Under the pieces are notes generated by a model. It saw nothing but the letters and a program-made list of their open reading frames with translations. It did not search any database and had not been told where the DNA came from. From the IMG/VR virus record IMGVR_UViG_3300021957_000078, positions 1-43,735 of that record: a stretch of 43,735 nucleotides of DNA. One strand, given 5' to 3'. Below, piece after piece: positions 34,972-42,745 of the stretch. How positions within the stretch are numbered: the stretch's first letter is position 1; each line of letters opens with the position of its first letter. This DNA comes from a virus. A program made the position numbers and the translations under genes.

Positions 34972-35227
34972 ATTTATTATAATAATATTCGTAATATTCA
35001 AACATTTTCTTCCAAACTTCTATTTTTTTATAAGCTTGTGGTGAATAATATTTTTTTTTATTTAACTTAATTTCAATTCTCCATTCATCAGCCATTTTTG
35101 ATTCAGGCCATATTATAATTCCATTTGCTATACACCATCTATATGCTTTATGTTCATTTTCTGTTGGTGTATATTTGCCATATCTAACAACATAACCTTT
35201 ATTCCCACGGTAATTCTTTCTCATCAA
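34955..35227 (-). CDS. Conserved small protein, unknown
   Basis: A 90-residue basic and aromatic protein (KAYRWCIANGIIIWPESKM, then a Tyr/Lys-rich EYYEYYYNKYEKK end). Two adjacent ATGs (35227 and 35224) are equivalent starts. It overlaps the helicase end by 29 nt and the ThyA-type start by 17 nt, so it is within a coupled operon. No domain recognised. Confidence 0.5.
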   Translation of the reverse strand: MMRKNYRGNKGYVVRYGKYTPTENEHKAYRWCIANGIIIWPESKMADEWRIEIKLNKKKYYSPQAYKKIEVWKKMFEYYEYYYNKYEKKI

Positions 35228-36923
35228 GTTGCTGTGTTATCAATGGAATGAAACTTCCTGATTTAGGTTCCCACGTAAAGTTTGCTTCAGCTCCGTTTTC
35301 ACCTAAATTTTGAAATTTTACTTTTAAAATTTTAGCTTTGACTGTTTTGTTTTCATAATCTCTATGAACTAAAATGCCGTGATAAGAAGCATCATACCAT
35401 TCGCCTCCACCTTTAATGTTATACATTGTAGGTTCTTCTATATTGCCTTCTTTATCTCTATACATTTTTGTAGGATGTGCTATAATAAACACTAATGTAT
35501 CATATTTTTTACAAAAAGTCTCTATTTTAGTTAAATATTCCATTGTATACCTGTTCACGTCTTCTGTTTTTGTGTCTACATCCCTTATTTTATTAAAAGG
35601 ATCTATAACTAAACACTTTATACCTTTTCTTTTAACTAGTTCAGCACCTTTTCTTAATACTGATTCTAAAGTATAACGTTCCATATCAATAAAAAAGAAA
35701 TTATCGTTTACGTGTTGTGATAATTTATTCCACTTCTCACTGTTAATATCATGTCTAGTTGGCATGCCTTGCCAAAACTTTCTTAATATTTTATGTGCGT
35801 GTAAATATGTAGGTGCGTTTTCTGGTGAAGCAAAAGCCGTTTTCCAATTATAATTAATATTATAACCAACTACCATTTGATCAACGAAGTCTGACTTTCC
35901 GCTAGATGGTATGCCAGTAACAGTGATAAACTGACTAGTATAAGTACTAAAAATATCATCAAAATTACGTATACCAATTTGATAACCAGGTTTGAAACCA
36001 TTTTTAACAAAATCGGTAACTTCATTTTCAATGTCCTTAAAAGTTGTAACATTTTCAAGTGGTACTGGTTTTGGATTAAACGCTGTTTCTCGTAATTTTT
36101 CTTTTCCATATTTTAATAAGTATTCATTTGCATCTTTGACATCATCAAAGTTAATAATGTAGCATATTTCAGCTCCAAGTCTTCTAATTAATTCTTGTTG
36201 TAAAGCTTCTCCAGCTTCATCTTGATCAACAGCTATTATAATTTTTTCTTTGTCTAAAAAATAATCAATGCAATTGTCAAGGTAATCAAGATTATTATTG
36301 TTAATCGTAGCACCGTTAGGTACACTAACCACATTGAATATGCCCGCCTCGTGGAACGAAAGAACATCCATTTCTCCTTCAACAATATATACCTGATCAA
36401 ATCCAACAATACTATTAATGTTATAAAAGATTTTTTCAGCTCCTTTATAAAGTTTAAAATTTTTGTAACCATCTCTGTATTTTATATTAATCAGTTCATT
36501 ACCCATTATGTAATTAAACTGTATCGTATTTTCGTGTTTACCTGTTTGAGGCATATACTCAGAACCCTCAGTGATGTTTAAATCATTAAGGGTTTGCTGA
36601 GATATTCCTCTTTTGTTAAACCATTGATATACCTTTGAACCTAATTCTTCAGGATCAACTACATCTATAGCATTAGGTCTAACATACACTTTTTCCGTTT
36701 CTCCTTTTCTATGGTATGTGTGTAACTGAAAAGTAGTGTTACAATTGTGACAGGTACCTAAACCTCTTTCCCAATCATATGAAGCACATTTATTTTTTTT
36801 ATTTTTAGGTTTTCTGTTGTGCGAGCAATTAGGACAAATACCCTGCGTCTTGCCAACATCTAAATTGTGCTGATTAAAATTATCAATTGTAAATCCATTG
36901 ATTTCTACGTCGTTAACGTGCAT
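35199..36923 (-). CDS. Replicative primase-helicase (T7 gp4/Twinkle type)
   Basis: A 574-residue bifunctional replication protein. A zinc-finger module is at residues about 30-61 (C30-x-x-C33 ... C46 ... C58-x-x-C61). A TOPRIM primase core follows with E182/E184 (IVEGEMD) and D233-x-D235 (AVDQDEAG). The RecA-like helicase has Walker A GIPSSGKS at 337-344 and Walker B ending in D441 (KCLVIDPF). It would form the hexameric motor at the fork and synthesise primers, acting with the SSB-like protein next door. No DNA polymerase is in this window. It starts 13 nt after the upstream SSB-like stop. Confidence 0.85.
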   Translation of the reverse strand: MHVNDVEINGFTIDNFNQHNLDVGKTQGICPNCSHNRKPKNKKNKCASYDWERGLGTCHNCNTTFQLHTYHRKGETEKVYVRPNAIDVVDPEELGSKVYQWFNKRGISQQTLNDLNITEGSEYMPQTGKHENTIQFNYIMGNELINIKYRDGYKNFKLYKGAEKIFYNINSIVGFDQVYIVEGEMDVLSFHEAGIFNVVSVPNGATINNNNLDYLDNCIDYFLDKEKIIIAVDQDEAGEALQQELIRRLGAEICYIINFDDVKDANEYLLKYGKEKLRETAFNPKPVPLENVTTFKDIENEVTDFVKNGFKPGYQIGIRNFDDIFSTYTSQFITVTGIPSSGKSDFVDQMVVGYNINYNWKTAFASPENAPTYLHAHKILRKFWQGMPTRHDINSEKWNKLSQHVNDNFFFIDMERYTLESVLRKGAELVKRKGIKCLVIDPFNKIRDVDTKTEDVNRYTMEYLTKIETFCKKYDTLVFIIAHPTKMYRDKEGNIEEPTMYNIKGGGEWYDASYHGILVHRDYENKTVKAKILKVKFQNLGENGAEANFTWEPKSGSFIPLITQQLDEKELPWE

Positions 36924-36936
36924 GTATTTTTAGTTT

Positions 36937-37242
36937 TTAAAATGGTAAATCGTCTTCTTTGTTATCGTTAGTTACTTGCTGTGGTGCTGCCATTTCTCTA
37001 TTTGGTTCAACGTTAGTTCCATTGGTCCAAACAACTTTTACATTGCCTAAATATTTCTTTTCAACTTTTGATTCTCTTTCTTCTTTAGTTTGCTGAACAA
37101 TAATAGGTCCATTATTACCAAATTTATCTTGCTCGTCATTTAACGTAATTGTTATAGGTAAATATTTACCTTTTTTTCCGTTAATAATTTTTTCCTTAGG
37201 TATTTCACTAAGATTAATACTTGAGTTTATTATACTTGCCAT
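36937..37242 (-). CDS. Single-stranded DNA-binding protein (SSB-like)
   Basis: A 101-residue protein. N-terminal strands (ASIINSSINLSEIP, KYLPITITLNDEQD, GPIIVQQTKEERES) suit a compact OB fold. The C-terminus ends in KEDDLPF, the acidic, phenylalanine-tipped tail through which SSB and T7 gp2.5 recruit replication proteins. The Gln/Asn/Pro-rich linker before it is as expected. It is next to the primase-helicase and a recombination exonuclease, which suits the role. Confidence 0.65.
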   Translation of the reverse strand: MASIINSSINLSEIPKEKIINGKKGKYLPITITLNDEQDKFGNNGPIIVQQTKEERESKVEKKYLGNVKVVWTNGTNVEPNREMAAPQQVTNDNKEDDLPF

Positions 37243-37252
37243 AATTTAAAAT

Positions 37253-38008
37253 TTAAAGGGTTTTTGTTTCAAAATATTGTGAAGGATCAAATCCTTCTGT
37301 TTTATAAAATAAGTCATACATATCAGTAGCTTTTAAAACTTTATCTTCTCCAAAATTATAAAAATCTTCTGAACATTCAAATATACCAATTTTATGTGTG
37401 TTTTTATCTATTGCTAAGAACATCATATCATAACCAAATAATATTCTATATATGTAAGCTTGAGCGTCATAATTGAATTTACGAGCGCTATATTTAAAAC
37501 CTTCTATATCAGAAGTGGTCTTAATATCAATGATAAGCTTTTCGTTTTTATTTAATATATCGGCTTTACCTTTCCAAAGATTACCGTGTATTTCACCTAT
37601 ACCAGGTTCTTCATAAATTATATTTTTAGAATTTTTTCCACTACCATGTATAAGATCTTTACAAACATCATTATTCATTAAAATATCTCTTAGTAATTCT
37701 ACTTTATCCGCCTCGTGTTGTAACAAACAAAGTTCTCCTTCTGATATTTCTTTATATGATTTATTATTTCTTGTTGATGCATCTATTATTTTAAAGTTTT
37801 TTACTTTTTCAGGTTCAAGAATTATTGTATGCAAATAACCACCTATAAGCATGTTAACGTTTTTCTCTGTTGCTTCTTTAAACTTATTAGGATTAGTCAA
37901 CAATGTGCCTATTTTACTATAACTTAAAAACTTTTGCCCGAACTCTCCATAATAGTATTTGTCTTCTCTTAGAAGCTCACACCACTCTTTATGTTGTTTT
38001 ATATTCAT
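37253..38008 (-). CDS. PD-(D/E)XK exonuclease (RecB/RecE-like)
   Basis: A 251-residue nuclease of the Cas4/RecB/RecE group. Motifs: H60 (GGYLHTII), D150 (GKADIL), D161-I-K163 (LIIDIKTTSD) and Q183-x-x-x-Y187 (YDAQAYIYR). The His, Asp, DxK and QxxxY order is characteristic of this nuclease type. It probably resects double-strand ends for annealing-based recombination or repair. Its start overlaps the preceding gene's stop by 4 nt (38005-38008), and that gene is the candidate annealing protein, as in exonuclease/annealase pairs. Confidence 0.75.
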   Translation of the reverse strand: MNIKQHKEWCELLREDKYYYGEFGQKFLSYSKIGTLLTNPNKFKEATEKNVNMLIGGYLHTIILEPEKVKNFKIIDASTRNNKSYKEISEGELCLLQHEADKVELLRDILMNNDVCKDLIHGSGKNSKNIIYEEPGIGEIHGNLWKGKADILNKNEKLIIDIKTTSDIEGFKYSARKFNYDAQAYIYRILFGYDMMFLAIDKNTHKIGIFECSEDFYNFGEDKVLKATDMYDLFYKTEGFDPSQYFETKTL

Positions 38009-38439
38009 AGTTTGTTTCTTTTAACACTATCAACTATTTTTTTGTACTTAGATGCGTCAATAAAATCTTCAGATTCATCTTGTCCAAAAATTCCTAAAGC
38101 ATAAAAACCAGTTAGTTTTAATACAATACGCGACATTGCTCTTTTTTCAGCCATAGCTAATACATAACTTTGTCTACAGTTTTTTTCATTAGCCTCACCA
38201 AAGGTTTCAAGAGTTCTGTTATTCCATTTAGAATGTGCTAATACTGCCGCTGATTTACCAGGGGTATATTCCTCAAGCTTATAAGTAATATCTATGTCTG
38301 CAACAGCTTGAATTTTATCAATGCCTGACCTAGTTATTATTGTCCAACCTTGAGGGGATTTAAAAGTGTCTTGGTCGTGTAAGTTATATTTTTTATATAA
38401 CTCATTTAAAATTTGGGATTTGGTTTTTTGGGTATTCAT
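38005..38439 (-). CDS. Candidate single-strand annealing protein
   Basis: A 144-residue protein. The pattern TFGEANEKNCRQSYVLAMAE, then KRAMSRIVLKLTGFYALGIF and a DESEDFID end, is like that of phage annealing/Rad52-like proteins (AEKRAxxR then a Gly and an acidic turn). It also has two strands early on (GWTIITRSGIDKI and DIDITYKLEEYTPGK). Co-transcription with an overlapping RecB/RecE-like exonuclease is the strongest argument. Function is inferred. Confidence 0.5.
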   Translation of the reverse strand: MNTQKTKSQILNELYKKYNLHDQDTFKSPQGWTIITRSGIDKIQAVADIDITYKLEEYTPGKSAAVLAHSKWNNRTLETFGEANEKNCRQSYVLAMAEKRAMSRIVLKLTGFYALGIFGQDESEDFIDASKYKKIVDSVKRNKL

Positions 38440-38453
38440 ATATAAGTATTTAA

Positions 38454-39212
38454 TTAATTTAAAAAATCTATTATTTGATCAGGATCTATATTATCTATGA
38501 GCTTGTCTATAGCCTCTCTTTTTATCTGTGAAACTCTTACAAAATCAGCAACACCTTTAATTTCTAAAAGTTCAGCTATTTTTTTAGCAGGAATTTTATC
38601 ACAATCTAATCCAAAGCTCATGCGTAACACATCATACTCTTTATCGTTCAAATGTTGTTTCATCAAAGATAATATATATTTGTTAAGAATATTAATATTA
38701 TACAAAATAGATTTATCTTCAAAATCATCTGTTGTTCTTTTATCATTTTCATCGTCCATACTTAGAAAAACAGAGTTAAAAAACATTTGTATCATTTTTT
38801 TATCTCTACCATCAGAACGCCTTATTTCGTTTAACTTATGTTCTGGTATTCTAATATCGCCTCTATTCATATCTATATTTCTTCTAGCAGAACCTAAAAT
38901 TCTTTTTTTAACAAAACCTTTGATTTGTTTTCTGACGTCTTCTTCAACGTCTTTATTTATAATCAAAGACCAGTCAATACGATCTACAGCAGCAGTTAAA
39001 CCATAAAAAGCCTCTTGCATAATATCTAACATGCTCATGACACCAGAAGCTCTATCTGCTGTCGAAAACTGTCTACATAATTTTTCTGCGTATGGCATAA
39101 GTACTATAATCAATTCGTCTCTTGTATATTTTATCCAAGGTTTATCTTCTAATTCACATACGCTGTAATCTCTTTTATAACGCACATAGTTTTCTACGTT
39201 GTAATTCTTCAT
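38454..39212 (-). CDS. RNA polymerase sigma-factor-like protein
   Basis: A 252-residue protein with two sigma-70-like parts. Residues about 30-115 resemble region 2, which contacts core polymerase and the -10 element: MPYAEKLCRQF, DIMQEAFYGLTAAVDRIDWS, then KGFVKKRILGSARR. Residues about 187-240 resemble region 4 with a helix-turn-helix: LNDKEYDVLRMSFGL, IPAKKIAELL and VRVSQIKREAIDKL. A 50-residue acidic linker lies between. It probably redirects host RNA polymerase to phage promoters, perhaps those of the rightward late genes. It overlaps the upstream HTH gene by 38 nt. An antisense frame here is a shadow. Confidence 0.7.
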   Translation of the reverse strand: MKNYNVENYVRYKRDYSVCELEDKPWIKYTRDELIIVLMPYAEKLCRQFSTADRASGVMSMLDIMQEAFYGLTAAVDRIDWSLIINKDVEEDVRKQIKGFVKKRILGSARRNIDMNRGDIRIPEHKLNEIRRSDGRDKKMIQMFFNSVFLSMDDENDKRTTDDFEDKSILYNINILNKYILSLMKQHLNDKEYDVLRMSFGLDCDKIPAKKIAELLEIKGVADFVRVSQIKREAIDKLIDNIDPDQIIDFLN

Positions 39213-39819
39213 TTAATAGGTTTTTTTCTGTTTTCAAGTTCAAATCCATATTTCTATGTATTGTTCTTGAAGAAACATTTAAAGCTTTTGCAAGCTTTTT
39301 TATTGTTATTTTTTCACTTGTATCATGAATATATAACATTATTTCATATAGGTCACTATTATTGACACTATTTTTTCTTCCTATTAATTTTCCTGTTATG
39401 CTTAATTTTTGACTTTTTGTTAAACCACAACTATCTTTAAATATTACCTTACGTCTTTTATTCTTAGGTGCAAACTCAAAATCATGATTCAATATTTCAT
39501 TCATTATTCTAATAAAACTGCTATCATCAATATCAAAAGTTGTAAAACCATTTTTCTTTTTTGATATATGTTTTGCGATTTTTTCAAACATTTTGTTTTC
39601 TAAATTATCATTTAAATACCTTATAACTAAAAGGTGCCATTTTAAAGATCTATAACTTCTTATAATAGATTTTTCATAAGAAAACAAAGAATAATATTCA
39701 TAAGTGCCGTTTTCATAAAACCAACCCCAATCAAAAACATGTGTAGGTTTATCTAAAACAGGATACCTTCTAGTAATTATTCTGTTTGAAAATAAAAAAT
39801 TCATTCTCAAATGTGACAT
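39175..39819 (-). CDS. HTH DNA-binding regulator (or replication initiator)
   Basis: A 214-residue protein with a C-terminal helix-turn-helix at residues about 170-200 (ITIKKLAKALNVSSRTIHRN). The N-terminal part is aromatic and basic (THVFDWGWFYENGTYEYYSL) and is unassigned. Two ATGs are possible, 39819 and 39804; the first lies inside one arm of an inverted repeat, so protein binding there could block its own translation or transcription. It is the first gene of a run that continues into the sigma-like factor. Confidence 0.6.
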   Translation of the reverse strand: MSHLRMNFLFSNRIITRRYPVLDKPTHVFDWGWFYENGTYEYYSLFSYEKSIIRSYRSLKWHLLVIRYLNDNLENKMFEKIAKHISKKKNGFTTFDIDDSSFIRIMNEILNHDFEFAPKNKRRKVIFKDSCGLTKSQKLSITGKLIGRKNSVNNSDLYEIMLYIHDTSEKITIKKLAKALNVSSRTIHRNMDLNLKTEKNLLNEELQRRKLCAL

Positions 39820-39860
39820 TAGCCTGTATTATTATTATCTTATTCCCTATTGTCACATTT
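39809..39860. promoter_or_regulatory. Operator-like 10-bp inverted repeat over the HTH gene start
   Basis: AAATGTGACA (39809-39818) and TGTCACATTT (39851-39860) are perfect inverted repeats with 32 nt between them. One arm overlaps the first start codon of the HTH gene, the usual geometry of autoregulation. Confidence 0.55.
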
Positions 39861-39913
39861 TGGTTTGTATTGAGTCAAAGATTATTAAACCCTCAATACG
39901 TGTATAACCAAAA
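39858..39913. promoter_or_regulatory. Nested inverted repeat with promoter-like box
   Basis: The inner arms GTATTGAG (39867-39874) and CTCAATAC (39892-39899) and outer arms TTTTGGTT (39858-39865) and AACCAAAA (39906-39913) are all perfect. On the minus strand TAGTTTTG (complement of 39909-39916) fits the Bacteroidota -7 box TAnnTTTG, pointing at the HTH gene. No clear -33 box was found. It could be an operator, promoter or replication origin element. Confidence 0.45.
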
Positions 39914-39957
39914 CTAAACATTAACTAATAAAACATAAATTTTCTATGAAAATTATT

Positions 39958-40206
39958 TTAATCTTTGATTCCGTTTAACTTGTCAATACGATGTTCTAAA
40001 ATATCAATTTTATTTTTAATTACTGCAGCTTTCATATATTCTTCATTGTGCTCGTGCATAGCCATAATAGTATGTAATCTAGCTAATTCGCCTAAAAGTT
40101 GATCTTCTCTTTCTGCAATTAAATACCATTGGTTGTGTTTTTCAAATAACTTATCAATTATTAATTCAGCTAATTTATCTAATTTATCATCGTTTATATT
40201 ATCCAA
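39958..40206 (-). CDS. Small coiled-coil protein, unknown
   Basis: An 82-residue helical protein (KLDKLAELIIDKLFEKHNQW; then HNEEYMKAAVIKNKIDILEH). The N-terminal start appears to be TTG at 40204-40206, as no in-frame ATG exists before residue 46 and a stop lies at 40219-40221. ATT at 40207-40209 is an alternative. It precedes the control region to its left. No function assigned. Confidence 0.45.
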   Translation of the reverse strand: MDNINDDKLDKLAELIIDKLFEKHNQWYLIAEREDQLLGELARLHTIMAMHEHNEEYMKAAVIKNKIDILEHRIDKLNGIKD

Positions 40207-40246
40207 AATGTGTCGTTTTTAGTCTGTATCGCGTTTGCTATACACG

Positions 40247-40618
40247 CTAATATACTATTTCTATTTTTACATTTTGCCATTTACCATATTTAATTTCTTT
40301 GTTTACTAAAAAATCTATACGTTTTTTCCATCTTTTATTCATGCGATCTTGTACTGTCCAATCTCCATCAAAAATACCTGTACCATCAATACAAACTTTA
40401 GTTCCAAATGTATATCCTAAAGCTTCAAGATCTCTTGACACGGCTATCCATCTATGACCTTGTGGATTATCAGGATTTATTTTTGAATTACTAGCCGTAA
40501 TAAAAGGTGTGTCATCAGTTTGACCTGGCACAGCGTGATATATAGTTGCTGTGACTAACTCGCTGATTATCAGTATTATATATAAAGCTTTAAACATTTT
40601 TATGTACTTTTTTAGCAA
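40247..40618 (-). CDS. 3D-domain (RlpA/MltA-like) cell-wall protein
   Basis: A 123-residue protein with an N-terminal membrane/signal segment (FKALYIILIISELVTATIY). The double-psi beta-barrel 3D domain follows: GHRWIAVSRDLEALGY, then a GTKVCIDGTG loop, D91-R (VQDRMNKRW) and R100-I-D102-F. 3D domains, named for three aspartates, occur in lytic transglycosylases and wall-loosening factors. The second ATG at 40597 (116 residues) is equally likely. It lies in the leftward block and not in the lysis cassette, so it may act in early wall remodelling. Confidence 0.6.
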   Translation of the reverse strand: MLKKYIKMFKALYIILIISELVTATIYHAVPGQTDDTPFITASNSKINPDNPQGHRWIAVSRDLEALGYTFGTKVCIDGTGIFDGDWTVQDRMNKRWKKRIDFLVNKEIKYGKWQNVKIEIVY

Positions 40619-40775
40619 GCTTTAAATAATTTGTATAATAATTTTCTTTATAAATATCTTCAATTGTATCTATAAATTCATCTTTAGTTATTTGTTCGTC
40701 TTTAACTTCACTTATAACAAAACGAAGTTCATCTAATAACTTATAGTAATCTTGTTCTTCTAATGTTAAATCCAT
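40590..40775 (-). CDS. Small helical acidic protein, unknown
   Basis: A 61-residue protein, acidic and helical (EEQDYYKLLDELRFVISEV; then FIDTIEDIYKENYY), with a basic end KKVHKNV. It overlaps the downstream 3D-domain gene by 8-29 nt depending on that gene's start. No domain recognised. Confidence 0.45.
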   Translation of the reverse strand: MDLTLEEQDYYKLLDELRFVISEVKDEQITKDEFIDTIEDIYKENYYTNYLKLAKKVHKNV

Positions 40776-40776
40776 T

Positions 40777-41001
40777 TTAATCTGTTTGTTCTAAATCGTT
40801 AGTTTCCGTATTAAATACTCTTTTTGTATAACCCATCAAATGACCGTCCCAATAAGTTGGTGCAGATATTAAATATGTTGTTGATGTTAGTTGTTCTATA
40901 GTAAAATCAGATAATTTTTGATTAAAAAATTGCATAGTTTTTTCATCGAAAAAATAAGGCTGAGTTTCTTGTGTTAAATGTTTAATCGTTTTGATGTCCA
41001 T
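40777..41001 (-). CDS. Small conserved phage protein, unknown
   Basis: A 74-residue protein with a strand pair and an aromatic loop (STTYLISAPTYWDGHLMGYT) and a Phe-rich FFDEKTMQFFNQ segment. No signal peptide. It starts inside the end of the next-upstream gene (20-nt overlap). I do not recognise it. Confidence 0.45.
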   Translation of the reverse strand: MDIKTIKHLTQETQPYFFDEKTMQFFNQKLSDFTIEQLTSTTYLISAPTYWDGHLMGYTKRVFNTETNDLEQTD

Positions 41002-41185
41002 AATCTTTAATTATATTTAAGTTTAATTCTCTTGCTACAAAATTTATATGTTTTTGTGTTGTTACACTCCACCAGCCGTGTTGTACTAAATTAGGGTATT
41101 CAACTGTTGCTACATTTGTAGTGTAAGAGTATATTTTATTACCTACTCTTGATAAATTTTGTTTGTACTTTCTAAATTTTCTCAT
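40982..41185 (-). CDS. Small conserved phage protein, unknown
   Basis: Start chosen at ATG 41183-41185 (67 residues), just after the stop of the 45-residue gene; a longer frame from 41212 would overlap that gene. Sequence VGNKIYSYTTNVATVEYPNL, then VQHGWWSVTTQKHINFVARE: a basic N-terminus and an aromatic body. From memory, similar small proteins occur in phages of marine bacteria. Function unknown. Confidence 0.5.
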   Translation of the reverse strand: MRKFRKYKQNLSRVGNKIYSYTTNVATVEYPNLVQHGWWSVTTQKHINFVARELNLNIIKDYGHQND

Positions 41186-41186
41186 A

Positions 41187-41324
41187 TTAATTAATTTTAT
41201 ATTTATTTTCAATATATTCGACCGACTCTCGGTCTCCCAGGTCTTTATACATGGCCCAGATTTGATCGATTTCAGTTGTTTTGATTAACAGATCTATTTG
41301 ATATTTTTTTGCATCTAACAACAT
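41187..41324 (-). CDS. 45-residue microprotein
   Basis: A frame from ATG (complement of 41322-41324) to TAA (41187-41189): MLLDAKKYQIDLLIKTTEID followed by QIWAMYKDLG and an acidic-basic tail. It overlaps the previous stop by one base and touches the next ATG, so it exactly fills a gap in a coupled series. Codons here are visibly richer in G and C than those of its neighbours. Function unknown. Confidence 0.5.
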   Translation of the reverse strand: MLLDAKKYQIDLLIKTTEIDQIWAMYKDLGDRESVEYIENKYKIN

Positions 41325-41638
41325 TATTGTTCATTTTTTATATCGTCCCACATATCTTCAAACTCATCATCAAAATAACATTCATCATATATTTCTGAAT
41401 CAACAAATAAGCTTAAACCATCTTTAATACAATTTTTTATATCATCAGAACAACTACTTGCATAATAAAATATACTTTCAGGATTAAAAGCCATATCACT
41501 AGGCTCGTGCATCCAGTAAACATTATAACTATCTGCAGTATAAACAGATTCAAATACCATATCTACATGATCCACATTATTCCAAACATCTGTAATGTTA
41601 GCACCATAATGCTTTAACACTTTGTCTTTATTATTCAT
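41324..41638 (-). CDS. Acidic small protein, unknown
   Basis: A 104-residue, strongly acidic protein with a C-terminal DDEFEDMWDDIKNEQ tail and several Asp-rich segments (NNVDHVDMVFESVYTADSYN). Small acidic phage proteins sometimes mimic DNA or bind host polymerase, but nothing specific is seen. It overlaps its upstream gene by 8 nt. Confidence 0.45.
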   Translation of the reverse strand: MNNKDKVLKHYGANITDVWNNVDHVDMVFESVYTADSYNVYWMHEPSDMAFNPESIFYYASSCSDDIKNCIKDGLSLFVDSEIYDECYFDDEFEDMWDDIKNEQ

Positions 41639-41819
41639 ATTTTTTTTGTATTTTAAACAACAACTCTTGTAAGTTATCGCATGTTAATTCAAGGTAGTTT
41701 AACAGCCTTTTGTCACTAACACCTGACGATATATATTCGTTAAAAATATATTCCGAACTAGTGTTAATTTCTAAAAAAGCTCTTCTGATGCTTTCAGCAT
41801 CTATTGGTTCAATATTCAT
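41631..41819 (-). CDS. Small helical protein, unknown
   Basis: A 62-residue helical protein (AESIRRAFLEINTSSEYIFN, then RLLNYLELTCDNLQELLFKI). No domain recognised. A possible start leader lies in the T/A-rich spacer 41820-41845. Confidence 0.45.
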   Translation of the reverse strand: MNIEPIDAESIRRAFLEINTSSEYIFNEYISSGVSDKRLLNYLELTCDNLQELLFKIQKKYE

Positions 41820-41845
41820 ATTATTATTATATATTTCTGTTTGTT

Positions 41846-42334
41846 TTATGTCTGTATAAAGCTTGGGATACTTGTATATATTTTTTCAGATTCGTGAGCT
41901 ATATTACTTTTTTCTGCAATATAATACTGCCAATAAGCGTGTATAGCACTGTTTTTTTTGTACTTATCGGGCATACACTGTGGTGGTTCACTAAAACCCA
42001 CGTTGAATATACCGCCAGGGTAACGCTTTAGAACGTCTTTACATTTTGTAATTGTAAGATGTGTTTTACCGTAGCGTTTGTTGTACTCTTTGCCAAGAGC
42101 TATCATGTGATGATAAAGCCATAAGTAATGAGGAGCTGACTGCCTTACCCATATAGTTGATGGGTGGTTTTTATGTGCAACTTTATAAGGTATATTATCA
42201 GAATTACAAGGATCAAGTAAGTGATGAGCCGTGCAAAGCATTTGTGCTGATTCTAAAATCATCTTAACCACGTGTTTGTTGTATTGTAGTTTAGCTGCTT
42301 TTTCAGGATCTTTATGTAGATAAAATATATTCAT
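41846..42334 (-). CDS. Conserved phage protein, DNA-repair-like by recalled annotation only
   Basis: A 162-residue protein with the pattern DPEKAAKLQYNKHVVKMILE, then SAQMLCTAHHLLDP, NHPSTIWVRQSAPHYLWLYH and YNKRYGKTHLTI. It is rich in His, Tyr and Trp. I recall many phage proteins with this pattern, some labelled 'pyrimidine dimer DNA glycosylase', but I cannot confirm that label here and do not see a T4 endonuclease V-like catalytic Thr start. Function is therefore open. It ends at TAG/TAA 26 nt before the next ATG. Confidence 0.6.
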   Translation of the reverse strand: MNIFYLHKDPEKAAKLQYNKHVVKMILESAQMLCTAHHLLDPCNSDNIPYKVAHKNHPSTIWVRQSAPHYLWLYHHMIALGKEYNKRYGKTHLTITKCKDVLKRYPGGIFNVGFSEPPQCMPDKYKKNSAIHAYWQYYIAEKSNIAHESEKIYTSIPSFIQT

Positions 42335-42361
42335 ATGTATATTATATGTTTACTAAAGTTA

Positions 42362-42574
42362 TTAATCTGTAATATATCTTTCTTTATTACTATCTATTAT
42401 TTCACCTATTTCGTCTTGTAAAGCTATTATGTCCATAGCAAGCAGTTGTATTTCTGCTAAGCCATTTACTTCGTAAGTACTCAAATTATTTATCTCTTTA
42501 TCCTGTATAGCGTTTACACAGTCTTGTAATGCTTTTGCAGTATTTTCAAACCTGCAGTAACTCATGTTTGCCAT
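42362..42574 (-). CDS. Small phage protein with MSYCRF start, unknown
   Basis: A 70-residue protein: MANMSYCRFENTAKALQDCV, then a helical acidic body (EIQLLAMDIIALQDEIGEII). The SYCRFxNT start is a pattern I know from many phages, and the real start could be the second ATG at 42565. It is the first protein gene downstream of the RNA island. No function known. Confidence 0.55.
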   Translation of the reverse strand: MANMSYCRFENTAKALQDCVNAIQDKEINNLSTYEVNGLAEIQLLAMDIIALQDEIGEIIDSNKERYITD

Positions 42575-42607
42575 ATTTAGTTATTTAATGTTAGAGTGGC
42601 GACCAAC

Positions 42608-42663
42608 CTGTGAGCAATGTCGTAAGCTTCTCACGGTGAATGCAACGTGTGACTAATTTCACC
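42608..42663. other. Two tandem hairpins next to the tRNA
   Basis: The first hairpin pairs CTGTGAG (42608-42614) with CTCACGG (42630-42636), including one T-G wobble. The second pairs GGTGAA (42635-42640) with TTCACC (42658-42663). They touch each other and lie 10 nt from the tRNA end, downstream of it on the minus strand, so they could be processing or termination structures. Confidence 0.4.
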
Positions 42664-42672
42664 AGTCTGTAG

Positions 42673-42745
<73 letters not shown>

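Noticed and set aside
38497-39006. 169-residue plus-strand frame
   Set aside because: Antisense to the sigma-like factor, with Ser/Leu/Ile-rich shadow composition.
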